Shown here: positions 1 to 9,143 of the stretch, piece after piece
How positions within the stretch are numbered: the stretch's first letter is position 1
How the letters are laid out: each line of letters begins with the position of its first letter
NCBI GenBank assembly: GCA_016713735.1
Contig: JADJOP010000032.1
Coordinates: 124,001 to 188,000, forward strand
Direction of reading: 5' to 3'
DNA length: 64,000 bases
Origin: Bryobacterales bacterium
GTDB lineage: Bacteria; Acidobacteriota; Terriglobia; Bryobacterales; Bryobacteraceae
Translations under genes and position numbers: made by a program
Notes under the pieces: generated by a model
The model's input: only the letters and a program-made list of their open reading frames with translations
Database searches by the model: none
Told to the model about the DNA's origin: nothing

Positions 1-74
1 ATGAGTTGCTGATGGTCGTCGAATTCGGCCATCATGCCGAAGGTTTTGGGGGCTTCCACGGCGGCATGCGACAT
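1..74 (-). CDS. actD: Alternative complex III subunit ActD (DUF3341), N-terminal fragment
   Basis: Only the first 24 codons are inside the window; the gene runs off the left edge. The translation begins MSHAAVEAPKTFGMMAEFDD, and the MAEFDD stretch is what is expected at the start of DUF3341/ActD proteins. The ATG at 74 lies 3 nt after the stop codon of actC, as in an act operon. In the family, ActD is a small membrane subunit of alternative complex III with two transmembrane helices. The call rests on the short N-terminal match plus the conserved order actA-actB-actC-actD. Confidence 0.75.
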   Translation of the reverse strand, partial: MSHAAVEAPKTFGMMAEFDDHQQL

Positions 75-77
75 GGG

Positions 78-1478
<1,401 letters not shown>

Positions 1479-1497
1479 GTGGTGATCCGTAGCTGGT

Positions 1498-4400
1498 TTA
1501 TCCGTGCGAAGGAGCGGGCGCCTTGGGCGCGGCAAGCTCCGGATTCGGGTTGCGCACCCGCGCCAGGAATTCCGTGCGCGGACGCGTATTCAGGTCGCCC
1601 AGCAGTTTGTAATTGCGGGCATTGCGGCGCGACCTGGTGATTTTTGAGTTGGGGTCGTTGAGGTCGCCGAAGGTGATGGCCTCGGTGGGGCAAACCGACT
1701 GGCAGGCGGTGATCACTTCTCCGTCCCTGATCTTGCGGCCTTCTTTTTCGGCCTCGATGCGGGCGGAGTTGATGCGCTGCACGCAGTAGGTGCACTTTTC
1801 CATCACGCCGCGGCTGCGGACGGTGACGTTGGGGTTGCGCAGGGCCTCGAGCGACTGCGTGTCCCAATCGCTATAGAGGAAGAAGTTGAAGCGGCGGACC
1901 TTGTAGGGGCAGTTGTTGGAGCAGTACCGCGTGCCGATGCAGCGGTTGTAGACCATCTGGTTGAGGCCTTCTTCGGAGTGGGTGGTGGCGGCCACCGGGC
2001 AGACGCCTTCGCAGGGGGCGTTTTCGCAGTGCTGGCAGGCGAGCGGCTGGTGGTAGATGCCGGGGTCGTCGGCGTCGCCCTCGTAGTAGCGGTCGATGCG
2101 GATCCAGTGCATTTCGCGGCCGCGGAGGATTTCGCTCTTGCCGACGACGGCGATGTTGTTTTCAGCGTGGCAGGCAATGGTGCAGGCGTTGCAGCCGGTG
2201 CAGGCACTCAGGTCGATGGCCATGCCCCACTTGTAGCCCTTGTACTCGAAATCCTCATAGAGCGACATGGGAGGATGTTCGTGGCCCCAGAGCTGGGGGT
2301 CTTTTTCGAAGTCGGCCACGTTGGCGACACGGATGATGTCGCGGCCTTCCATGGAGTGGTGCTCCTGGGTGGTGGCGAGGCGGAAGGTGTCGCCGGTCTT
2401 GGCGATTTCCAGGCCGGAGCTGATGAAGGGCGCGGCCGAGGTGCGGATGGCGCCGGCGTTGTAGCCGATGCGGTTGCCGATGCGGCCGACGCGGGTGCGG
2501 CCGTAGCCGAGAGTGACGGTGACGCTGTCGGCGGCGTGGCCGGGCATGATCCAGATGGGGGCCTGGACGCGGCGGCCGGCATGCTTCAGTTCGACGAGAT
2601 CGCCGTTGCCGAGGCCGAGTTTGGCGGCGGTGGAGGAGCCGATGTAAGCGGCGTTGTCCCAGGTGATGCGCGAGATGGGCTTGGGGAGTTCCTGGAGCCA
2701 GCCGTTGTTGGCGAAGCGGCCGTCGTAGACCGAACCGTCGGGGCGGAAGTTGATTTCGAGTCCGCTGCCGGCCTTGGGGGCGGGCAGGGCGGCGGCGAGG
2801 TCGGCGCGGATGGCGACGGTCTTGGCCGGAAGGGCCGAGCCGGCGAGGATGCCGTCGTGGAGCGCCTTGCGCCAGTTGTCTTCAAACGGCGCGGCGATGA
2901 GCGCGTTGGTCTGGTAGTGCTCGCGGATGGCCTGGTAAGAGGTGACCTCGGGGCGGCCGAGGAGCACGGACATGATTTCGATGGCCGAGTGGCTGCCGTA
3001 GATGGGCGCGATGAGGGGCTGGGCGATGGTGATGGTGCCATCGAAGGCGCGCAGGTCGGTCCAGGTTTCGAGCGAGTGGGTGTCGGGCACGTGCCACTGG
3101 CAGAGGGCCGAGGTTTCGTCGTCGTAGAGGCCGAGGCGGACGCGCGTGGCGACCTTCTTCATGGCGGCGGCGAAGTCCAGATCGGCCGGGGCGGTGTAGA
3201 CGGGGTTGCCGCCGAGGATAATCAGCGCCTTCACCTTGCCCGCGTTCATATCGGCGACGAGTTGTTGTAAGCTCTCGAAACCGGGGGCGGTGTTGATTTC
3301 GACCGGATCGGTGTAGCTGACGGTCTTGCCGATGTTGCCGAGGGCGGCGTTGATGGCGTGGGCCAGGGCGTGGACGGCGGGCGGCTGGCAATCACCTGCG
3401 ATGACGGCCGAGGCGCCGGAGTGGGCCTTGAGGTCGGCGGCGACCTTCTTCACCCAGTCGGCGGAAACCTTGGTGGTGGCCGCGCCGGCGTTGACGCCGA
3501 GCTCGGCGGCCAGGGCGCGGGCGTAATTTTCGACTTCCGCGGACGCCAGCGGCAGACGGTGGTCGGCGATGGAGCCGGTGGAGGTGGGGCAGGACTCGAC
3601 GACGTAGAGGCGGTTCAGCTTGGGGGCCTCGGCGTGGGCCGGAGCGGCGGCGTGGGTGTCGGCGGCGGGAGCGGCGGCCGGAGCAGCGTGCGCGGCAGCG
3701 GCGGGAGCGGCATGAGAAGCAGCGGCGGGCGCGTGCGAGGAGCCGTGGGCCGATTCCTTCCAGAGCTTGCGGCGACGGCCAAAGTCCTTGGCGTAGCGGA
3801 CCGCGCCGGGGCCGTGGGTGAGGAAGTCGGCGTCGAGGGAGAGGATGACGTCGGCGGCGGCGAGGTTGTACTGCACGCTGGCGGGCTGGCCGAAGGCGAG
3901 TTGGGCACCGGCGCGGGCGTTGTCGGTGCCGACCGAATCAAACTGGCGCCACTTGGCCTGGGGCAGTTCGGCGAGCAGCTTCTTCATCTGCGCGGCGAGG
4001 GTGGGCGAGGTGGTGTTTTCGGTGAGAATGCTCAGGCCGGCGCCCTTGTTGGCGAGCGCCTCTTCGCGGATGAGGCCCATGGCCGTCACGAAAGCGGGCC
4101 AGGTGGAGATGCGGCCGTTGCGGAGCAGGGTCTGCGAGCGGTCCGGATCGTAGAGGACGAGAGGGGCGGCCTGGGCGTAGATGTCGGTGCCGCCGAGGCT
4201 GGCCGGATGGAGGTCATTACCTTCCACCTTGGTGGGGCGGCCGAGGTGGCTTTCGACGAGCACGCCCTGGGCGTAGCCGTTCAGCGTGACGGCGGAGGCA
4301 TATTTGAGCGACTTGCCGGCGATGAAGTCCTCGGGGGCCTGGACGTAGGGGACGATCTTTTCTTCGGGCTGTTTGGTGCAGGCGGTGAGGCCGGCCAGGC

Positions 4401-4674
4401 CGAGCGAAGCGCCAAGGAGCTGGAGCATGCGGCGGCGGCCGACGGAGTCGGACCAGGTGGAGGCGCCGTCGGGGAATTCGTTGGAGGCCCAGCGCTGGAA
4501 CTCAGAGGTGCCGGAGAGCTCTTCGAGACTGCGCCAGAAGCGCTGGCCGGTTTGTCCGGCCACGCGATTGCGCATCGCCTCGAGGGCAGCCTGTGAGTCC
4601 GCCGCGGCGGCGGCCTGGGCGGCAGCCGGGTTGAGAGCGATCTGAACAAGTGGGGTGTGCTGTGATGTCGACAT
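1498..4674 (-). CDS. actB: Alternative complex III molybdopterin-oxidoreductase-like iron-sulfur subunit ActB
   Basis: 1058 aa, a fusion typical of ActB. After a long leader, a twin-arginine signal (VGRRRMLQLLGASLGLAGL, about residues 78-96) ends in a cysteine, so Tat export and possible lipid anchoring are expected. The middle is a molybdopterin-oxidoreductase-like domain, which in ActB proteins usually carries no molybdenum cofactor. The C-terminal third is a ferredoxin-like domain with four cysteine groups, including CTGCNACTIACH, CQHCENAPCEGVCP, CSNNCP and CTYC followed by CQSVCP, enough for several [4Fe-4S]/[3Fe-4S] clusters. An Ala/His/Pro-rich low-complexity insert lies near residues 308-350 (about 3625-3750). 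It starts 5 nt after the actA stop codon. Together with ActA it should form the electron path from quinol outward. Confidence 0.95.
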   Translation of the reverse strand: MSTSQHTPLVQIALNPAAAQAAAAADSQAALEAMRNRVAGQTGQRFWRSLEELSGTSEFQRWASNEFPDGASTWSDSVGRRRMLQLLGASLGLAGLTACTKQPEEKIVPYVQAPEDFIAGKSLKYASAVTLNGYAQGVLVESHLGRPTKVEGNDLHPASLGGTDIYAQAAPLVLYDPDRSQTLLRNGRISTWPAFVTAMGLIREEALANKGAGLSILTENTTSPTLAAQMKKLLAELPQAKWRQFDSVGTDNARAGAQLAFGQPASVQYNLAAADVILSLDADFLTHGPGAVRYAKDFGRRRKLWKESAHGSSHAPAAASHAAPAAAAHAAPAAAPAADTHAAAPAHAEAPKLNRLYVVESCPTSTGSIADHRLPLASAEVENYARALAAELGVNAGAATTKVSADWVKKVAADLKAHSGASAVIAGDCQPPAVHALAHAINAALGNIGKTVSYTDPVEINTAPGFESLQQLVADMNAGKVKALIILGGNPVYTAPADLDFAAAMKKVATRVRLGLYDDETSALCQWHVPDTHSLETWTDLRAFDGTITIAQPLIAPIYGSHSAIEIMSVLLGRPEVTSYQAIREHYQTNALIAAPFEDNWRKALHDGILAGSALPAKTVAIRADLAAALPAPKAGSGLEINFRPDGSVYDGRFANNGWLQELPKPISRITWDNAAYIGSSTAAKLGLGNGDLVELKHAGRRVQAPIWIMPGHAADSVTVTLGYGRTRVGRIGNRIGYNAGAIRTSAAPFISSGLEIAKTGDTFRLATTQEHHSMEGRDIIRVANVADFEKDPQLWGHEHPPMSLYEDFEYKGYKWGMAIDLSACTGCNACTIACHAENNIAVVGKSEILRGREMHWIRIDRYYEGDADDPGIYHQPLACQHCENAPCEGVCPVAATTHSEEGLNQMVYNRCIGTRYCSNNCPYKVRRFNFFLYSDWDTQSLEALRNPNVTVRSRGVMEKCTYCVQRINSARIEAEKEGRKIRDGEVITACQSVCPTEAITFGDLNDPNSKITRSRRNARNYKLLGDLNTRPRTEFLARVRNPNPELAAPKAPAPSHG

Positions 4675-4679
4675 CGCGG

Positions 4680-5330
4680 TTACCGGTGGCAGATCGAACA
4701 GTCGGTGAGTTTGCGGACCTTATATTCGGCCACAAGCTTGGCGCCCAGCTCGGCCTGATTGGCGGCGGGCTTATATTCCATATTGAAAACCTGGTCTTTG
4801 GGCCGGATGTATTTTTCCGGGGCGCGGTGGCAATCGAGACACCACTCCATGAGGAGGGTGTTTTCCTTCCACACCATGGGCATTTTGTCGACCTGGCCGT
4901 GGCAGGTCTGGCAGCCCATGCCCTTGGTGACGTGGATGCTGTGGTTGAAGTAGACGTAGCCGGGCAGGTCGTGGACGCGGTTCCATTGGATGGAACGGCC
5001 CGAGCGCCAGCTTTCGCGGACGGGTTCGAGAATGGGAGCTTCGCTCCAAATTTGCGAGTGGCAGCCCATGCACACTTCGGTGGATGGGATCCCGGCCGAG
5101 GAGGAAACCTCAACAGAGCTATGGCAGTAACGGCAGTCCATGCCCACGCCGCTGACGTGGTGTTTGTGCGTGAACATCACCGGCTGATCCTTAGGCACGT
5201 TCACGTCGGTGACGTACGACGTCCGTTCAATATTGTTGAGGATACCGCCCAGACCGAGAGCGACACCGAGGCCGGCGATGACGCTGGCCTTCGCGAATGT
5301 ATTGGCTCCCGGGCGGAATAACTGGGACAC
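4680..5330 (-). CDS. actA: Alternative complex III pentaheme cytochrome c subunit ActA
   Basis: 216 aa with one N-terminal hydrophobic helix (about residues 14-31) that should act as an anchor or signal. Five CxxCH haem c sites follow: CRYCH, CMGCH, CQTCH, CLDCH and CSICH, the last at the very C-terminus. This number and order match ActA. The start is a GTG at 5330 preceded by a GGTGAGG-like ribosome binding site. It is the first gene of the act cluster, so a promoter is expected in the upstream 298-bp intergenic region. Function: periplasm-side haem relay of the quinol:acceptor oxidoreductase. Confidence 0.94.
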   Translation of the reverse strand: MSQLFRPGANTFAKASVIAGLGVALGLGGILNNIERTSYVTDVNVPKDQPVMFTHKHHVSGVGMDCRYCHSSVEVSSSAGIPSTEVCMGCHSQIWSEAPILEPVRESWRSGRSIQWNRVHDLPGYVYFNHSIHVTKGMGCQTCHGQVDKMPMVWKENTLLMEWCLDCHRAPEKYIRPKDQVFNMEYKPAANQAELGAKLVAEYKVRKLTDCSICHR

Positions 5331-5628
5331 GCCTCACCCCCTACCGATAGTCCTGGGACACGTTCGATGTGGGGCTTGACGCGACGCCAAGCCGGAACAG
5401 TTGAATTCACATCGCCCGCTTGCGGAGACTGCGCGAAACAACAGAGCGCACGCTGCCTACAAGGGTTGCCCAGGCAAGTTGCTAGTATTGCACAGCCTCG
5501 AAAATCAGTCTAGTTGAACAGGAAATATTCTCGTCCCTGTTGCAAGTAAGTCGTTGTATTCTTGGGCGATAATTTTTCTTGTGAAACAGCAATCGTGGGC
5601 GCGGCGGAGCGTCGGGATGGCTCCACAT
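5331..5628. other. Intergenic region upstream of actA
   Basis: 298 bp without a convincing gene, between actA and the CHAP-like gene, both on the minus strand. It is more AT-rich than its surroundings, especially 5500-5600, and should hold the act operon promoter and any terminator of the CHAP-like gene. I see no perfect -35/-10 pair and no strong hairpin with a T-run, so no site is named. Confidence 0.5.
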
Positions 5629-6138
5629 TTAATAGACCCGATCGTAGTGGCGGACATCGGGCAGCTTGTTGCGGAGGTTGTAGCCGTAGCGCATGAGCGG
5701 GTAGGTGGTGCCGCCGGCGTTGCCCTCGACGCAGTGGAAACCACGGGCGGGATCATAGTTCGGGTCAAGGACGATGAAGTGGTGGCTGGAAGCGCCACGG
5801 ACGGCGATGTCGCCCCGGGTGAGGCCGTAGTTGCCCTCGACGCGGACAATGTCCCCGCCGAGGTCTTCGATGCCGCGTGAAATCACCCACCGGACTTTGG
5901 CGCCGACTTTGATGAGGCAGTAGGTGGCGAAGATGCCGCACCAGGAGACGGTGGGGTCGTAGGCGTTGAAGCCCTGGTTCGTTTGGTCGAGGGGTGGCGG
6001 CCAGGTGCTGTTGCAGCCGCGGAAGAAGGTGTTGAGCTCGTCGGTGGACGGGGTGCGCTCAAACATCGAGCCGTCCTCGGTGGTGCTGTGCTTGACGAGG
6101 GTGAGTGCGAATTCGATGAGGTCGTTGGCCAGATACAT
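5629..6138 (-). CDS. CHAP/NlpC-P60-like papain-fold protein
   Basis: 169 aa from ATG 6138, which has GGGAG about 9 nt upstream; a GTG at 6153 is the alternative start. The order Cys (VSWCGIFATYC), His (SSHHFIVLD) and a late acidic/Asn patch (HCVEGNAGG) matches the catalytic layout of CHAP-type cysteine amidases or peptidases, which usually cleave peptidoglycan peptides. No signal peptide is visible, which is odd for a wall hydrolase and would suit a cytoplasmic or co-exported protein. It stands alone, transcribed toward actA. Fold assignment is from motif order only; the substrate is unknown. Confidence 0.55.
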   Translation of the reverse strand: MYLANDLIEFALTLVKHSTTEDGSMFERTPSTDELNTFFRGCNSTWPPPLDQTNQGFNAYDPTVSWCGIFATYCLIKVGAKVRWVISRGIEDLGGDIVRVEGNYGLTRGDIAVRGASSHHFIVLDPNYDPARGFHCVEGNAGGTTYPLMRYGYNLRNKLPDVRHYDRVY

Positions 6139-6201
6139 GGGTCGTGCTCCCACTTCTGGCTGGAAGTCTGCTGGCTGGCGGAGGTTGGCGGCTCGGGCAA
6201 A

Positions 6202-7380
6202 TCAGAGTGCGTGTTCGGCCGCTACCTTTTCGTTTAATTCTATGCCCAAGCCGGGGCGGTCGGGGATGCGGAGGAGGCCGCCTTTCTCCAGAACCTCGGG
6301 GGGATGGATGAGGTCGCCGCGCCAGGGGACCTCGCCGTAGCCGAGTTCGAGGATGAGGAAGTTGGGCATGGCGGCGCAGACCTGGGCCTGGGCCATGTTG
6401 CAGACGGGGCTGGCGGGGCCGTGGGGGGCGACGGGGAGCCCGGCGGCTTCGCTCATGGCGCCGATTTTGCGCAGTTCGAGCATGCCGCCGCAGTATTTGA
6501 CGTCGGGCATGGTGATGTCGACGGCGTTGCCCTTTATATAGGGATAGAAGTACTTGGTGCCGAAGATGGATTCGCCGCCGGCGGTGGGCATGGCGATCTT
6601 TTCGTTGAGTTCGGCGAGGACGGGGATGCCGCGGCAGATTTCTTCGAACCAGAAGAGCTTGGAGGGTTCGAGGCGCTTGGCGACTTCGAGGCCTTCGGCG
6701 ACGTTGAAGTTGGAGTGGCCGTCGACGAGGAGGTCGCCGGAGGGGCCGAGGACTTTACGCACGGCTTCGATGCAGGCGATGCCGCGGTCCGTGCCTTCCT
6801 TGCGGGCGGGCTCGGTTTTGGGGAGGCCGTCGAAGCTGGCCATTTTGATGGCGGTGAAGCCGTCGCGGACGGCGGGTTCGGCGAGTTTGGCGAAGCCTTC
6901 GGGGTTGCGGTCGAAGGTGGCGCGGTTGATGTTGGCGTAGTTGCGGATGGTGGGGTGGAGCTTGCCGCCGAACAGGGCCCAGCAGGGGAGGCCGACGGCT
7001 TTGCCCTGGAGGTCCCACATGGCCTGCTCGATGGCGCTGAAGGCGACCGAGCCGTTGCGGCCCTTGGCTTCGGCGGTGGCGATGAGGTCGCGGCGGTAGA
7101 GTTCGACGTCGAAGGGGGAGCGGCCTTTGGCTTTGGAGAAGAACTCGGCGATGAGGTTGATGACGTTCTGGTCGCCGCCGCCGTGGGAGGCGTCACCGAG
7201 GCCGGTGAGGCCGTTGGAGGCCTTGACGCGGAGCAGGACCCATCCGCCGCGGTGGTTCACTTTGACGCGGAAGATTTCGTAGGACTCGATGGTGAGTTGG
7301 GGCGCGGCCTTGAGAAAGGGGGCGGCGAAAGGCGCGGCAAAGGGCGCGGCGAGGGAGGTGAGCAGGTGGCGTCGGTTCAT
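6202..7380 (-). CDS. Exported enolase-superfamily enzyme (mandelate racemase/muconate lactonizing type)
   Basis: 392 aa. An N-terminal MNRRHLLTSLAAPFAAPF leader looks like a Tat signal. The rest is a full mandelate racemase/muconate-lactonizing enzyme: an N-terminal capping domain, then a barrel with DGHSNFN, FEEI, GGES and APHGPASP at the expected metal-ligand and general-acid/base positions. These enzymes abstract a proton alpha to a carboxylate and commonly dehydrate sugar acids or racemise. Export is unusual for the superfamily, but a second exported member lies at 7895-9112. Substrate cannot be told from sequence; a sugar-acid dehydratase is a reasonable guess. Confidence 0.85.
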   Translation of the reverse strand: MNRRHLLTSLAAPFAAPFAAPFLKAAPQLTIESYEIFRVKVNHRGGWVLLRVKASNGLTGLGDASHGGGDQNVINLIAEFFSKAKGRSPFDVELYRRDLIATAEAKGRNGSVAFSAIEQAMWDLQGKAVGLPCWALFGGKLHPTIRNYANINRATFDRNPEGFAKLAEPAVRDGFTAIKMASFDGLPKTEPARKEGTDRGIACIEAVRKVLGPSGDLLVDGHSNFNVAEGLEVAKRLEPSKLFWFEEICRGIPVLAELNEKIAMPTAGGESIFGTKYFYPYIKGNAVDITMPDVKYCGGMLELRKIGAMSEAAGLPVAPHGPASPVCNMAQAQVCAAMPNFLILELGYGEVPWRGDLIHPPEVLEKGGLLRIPDRPGLGIELNEKVAAEHAL

Positions 7381-7398
7381 GGGGAGTTCCGTTTCGTG

Positions 7399-7908
7399 AT
7401 GCTATCATCACGGCGCATGGATGTGTCGGAGATTTGGCCGTTTGTGACGATCGCGGCGGTGGTGGTGTTGGGTGGGATCGCGTTTTGGTTGGCGCGGCGT
7501 GTGCGGAGCGGGTGGGTTCGGATTCCGGCGCGGTTGCTGGCGGCGGGCACGACGACGGTGAGCCTGTGCCTGCTTCTACTGTTTGCATCTCTGGATTCGG
7601 CTTGCACTGTGCGCGGCCCGGCAATCTGGTCTCCGGACGGTGGACACGTCGCGCTGCTAAGGTGGGACGTTCAGGGGGCGTTTGGGGCCGACGCCGCCAC
7701 GGTGAGTGTGCGCCCGCGCGATGGATGGACGTCGGTGTGGGTGTTTTACGTTGCGGGCGTTGCTGAGATGTCGCCCGAGGTGCGCTGGCTCGGAAACGCA
7801 AGGTTGGAAATCCGCTATTGGGATGCGCGGGTATACCGGCATCGCTGCGGCGAGCGCGTCGAGGGCGTCGAGATTGTGTGCGTGAAGGCTTCGGCTACCA
7901 GTTCGTGA
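7399..7908 (+). CDS. Small predicted membrane protein, unknown function
   Basis: About 169 aa from ATG 7399 (alternative ATG at 7417). Two hydrophobic helices lie near the N-terminus (IWPFVTIAAVVVLGGIAFWL and GTTTVSLCLLLLFASL), followed by a soluble part of about 100 residues rich in Trp, Arg and Asp. The segment AIWSPDGGHVALLRW resembles a single WD40/TolB-like beta-strand repeat, but I see only one copy. It is divergent from the enolase-like gene at 7380 and its 3' end overlaps the next minus-strand gene by 14 nt. No known family is recognised. Confidence 0.55.
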   Translation: MLSSRRMDVSEIWPFVTIAAVVVLGGIAFWLARRVRSGWVRIPARLLAAGTTTVSLCLLLLFASLDSACTVRGPAIWSPDGGHVALLRWDVQGAFGADAATVSVRPRDGWTSVWVFYVAGVAEMSPEVRWLGNARLEIRYWDARVYRHRCGERVEGVEIVCVKASATSS

Positions 7909-9112
7909 TGCTGCCGTCGGGGCGCTTGTAGATGGGGATCGGCTTGTTGAACTTGGTCACTTCGGTGATCAGCTTCATCTTGCTGGTGTCGACTTCGACG
8001 CCGAGGCCGGGGCGGTTGACGGGCCACATCTTGCCGTTGCGGTGATCGAAGTGGCGCGTGAGGTGGGGGAGGCCGGCGGCGAAGAGGTTCGACATTTCCA
8101 TCACGGCGGGGCCGCCGAAGGAGCCGCAGACGTGGACGAGTGAGGCTTCGGCGATGGGTCCGGTGAAGTGGGGGACGAGGCCGACGTAGTGGGTTTCGCA
8201 GAGGGCGGCCTGTTTGACGAGCTCGGTGATGCCGCCGGAGTTGGGCAGGGTGATGCGGTTGAAGTCGATGAGGCGGCCTTCGATGAGTTCGTTGATGTCC
8301 CAGCGGTCGCCGAACTGTTCGCCGACGGCGATGGGCACTTTCACGAGCTTGCGGAGTTCACGGTAGACGCCGGGGTTTTCGCTGCGCACGAGGTCTTCGC
8401 AGAAGAAGGGCTCGAGCGGTTCGAGGAGGGTGGAGAGGCGGACGGCGTCGGCGAAGTCGAGGCGGGTGTGATAGTCGATGGCCCATTCGCCGCCGGCGGA
8501 TTTCACGCCTTCGTAGAGCTCCTTGCAGTGTTCGTGGGTGCGGTTCACTTCCTTGCGGGAATCGAAGACGCCGTTGTCGCCGGGTCCGGTGACGCCGGTG
8601 CGGTAGGCGCGGTAGCCGGCCTTGATGCAGGCGGCGCCGGCTTCGCGGATGGTGCCTTTGTGGGGGAAGCCGGTGGAGTAGCATTCGACGTATTCGCGGG
8701 TGAGGCCGCCCAGCAGTTCATAGACGGGCACGTCGAGGGCTTTGCCTTTGAGGTCCCAGAGGGCGAGGTCGAGGGCGCCGATGGCGTGGAGCTTTTCGCG
8801 GCCGGGCGGATAGAAGAAGTTGCGGTACATCCATTGCCAGAGGTGCTGGATGCGCGAGGGGTCTTCGCCGATGAGGAGCCCGGCGCACTGCTCGATCATC
8901 TGCCTGGAGCCGCCTTCGCCGATGCCGGTGATGCCGGCGTCGGTGTGGATCATGACGACGTCCATGTTCTGGTTGAAGATGGGGCGGTTCACGGGCGACT
9001 CCCAGTAGGAGATCTTGGTGATCTTCATCTTCTTGAGCGCGGCGTTGGCGCGGCTCAACAGGGTGCCGGAGCCGAACAGGGCGGTTTGCAGCAGCGAGCG
9101 TCGGGAAAGCAT
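7895..9112 (-). CDS. Exported enolase-superfamily sugar-acid dehydratase-like enzyme (DgoD/ManD-like)
   Basis: 405 aa from ATG 9112, where a SRRSLLQTALFGSG leader gives a Tat-like signal. The barrel carries IDYHTRLD (the D-x-H pair seen in galactonate/mannonate dehydratases), FCEDL, VGEQFG and LVPHFTGP, the expected metal ligands and catalytic histidine. The D-x-H pattern points to the acid-sugar dehydratase branch rather than muconate lactonisation. It is divergent from the PSD1 gene at 9144, leaving only about 31 bp for both promoters. The exact sugar acid is unknown. Confidence 0.85.
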   Translation of the reverse strand: MLSRRSLLQTALFGSGTLLSRANAALKKMKITKISYWESPVNRPIFNQNMDVVMIHTDAGITGIGEGGSRQMIEQCAGLLIGEDPSRIQHLWQWMYRNFFYPPGREKLHAIGALDLALWDLKGKALDVPVYELLGGLTREYVECYSTGFPHKGTIREAGAACIKAGYRAYRTGVTGPGDNGVFDSRKEVNRTHEHCKELYEGVKSAGGEWAIDYHTRLDFADAVRLSTLLEPLEPFFCEDLVRSENPGVYRELRKLVKVPIAVGEQFGDRWDINELIEGRLIDFNRITLPNSGGITELVKQAALCETHYVGLVPHFTGPIAEASLVHVCGSFGGPAVMEMSNLFAAGLPHLTRHFDHRNGKMWPVNRPGLGVEVDTSKMKLITEVTKFNKPIPIYKRPDGSITNW

Positions 9113-9143
9113 GAGTGGCAATATACTAAAGTCGAGTTCCCTC

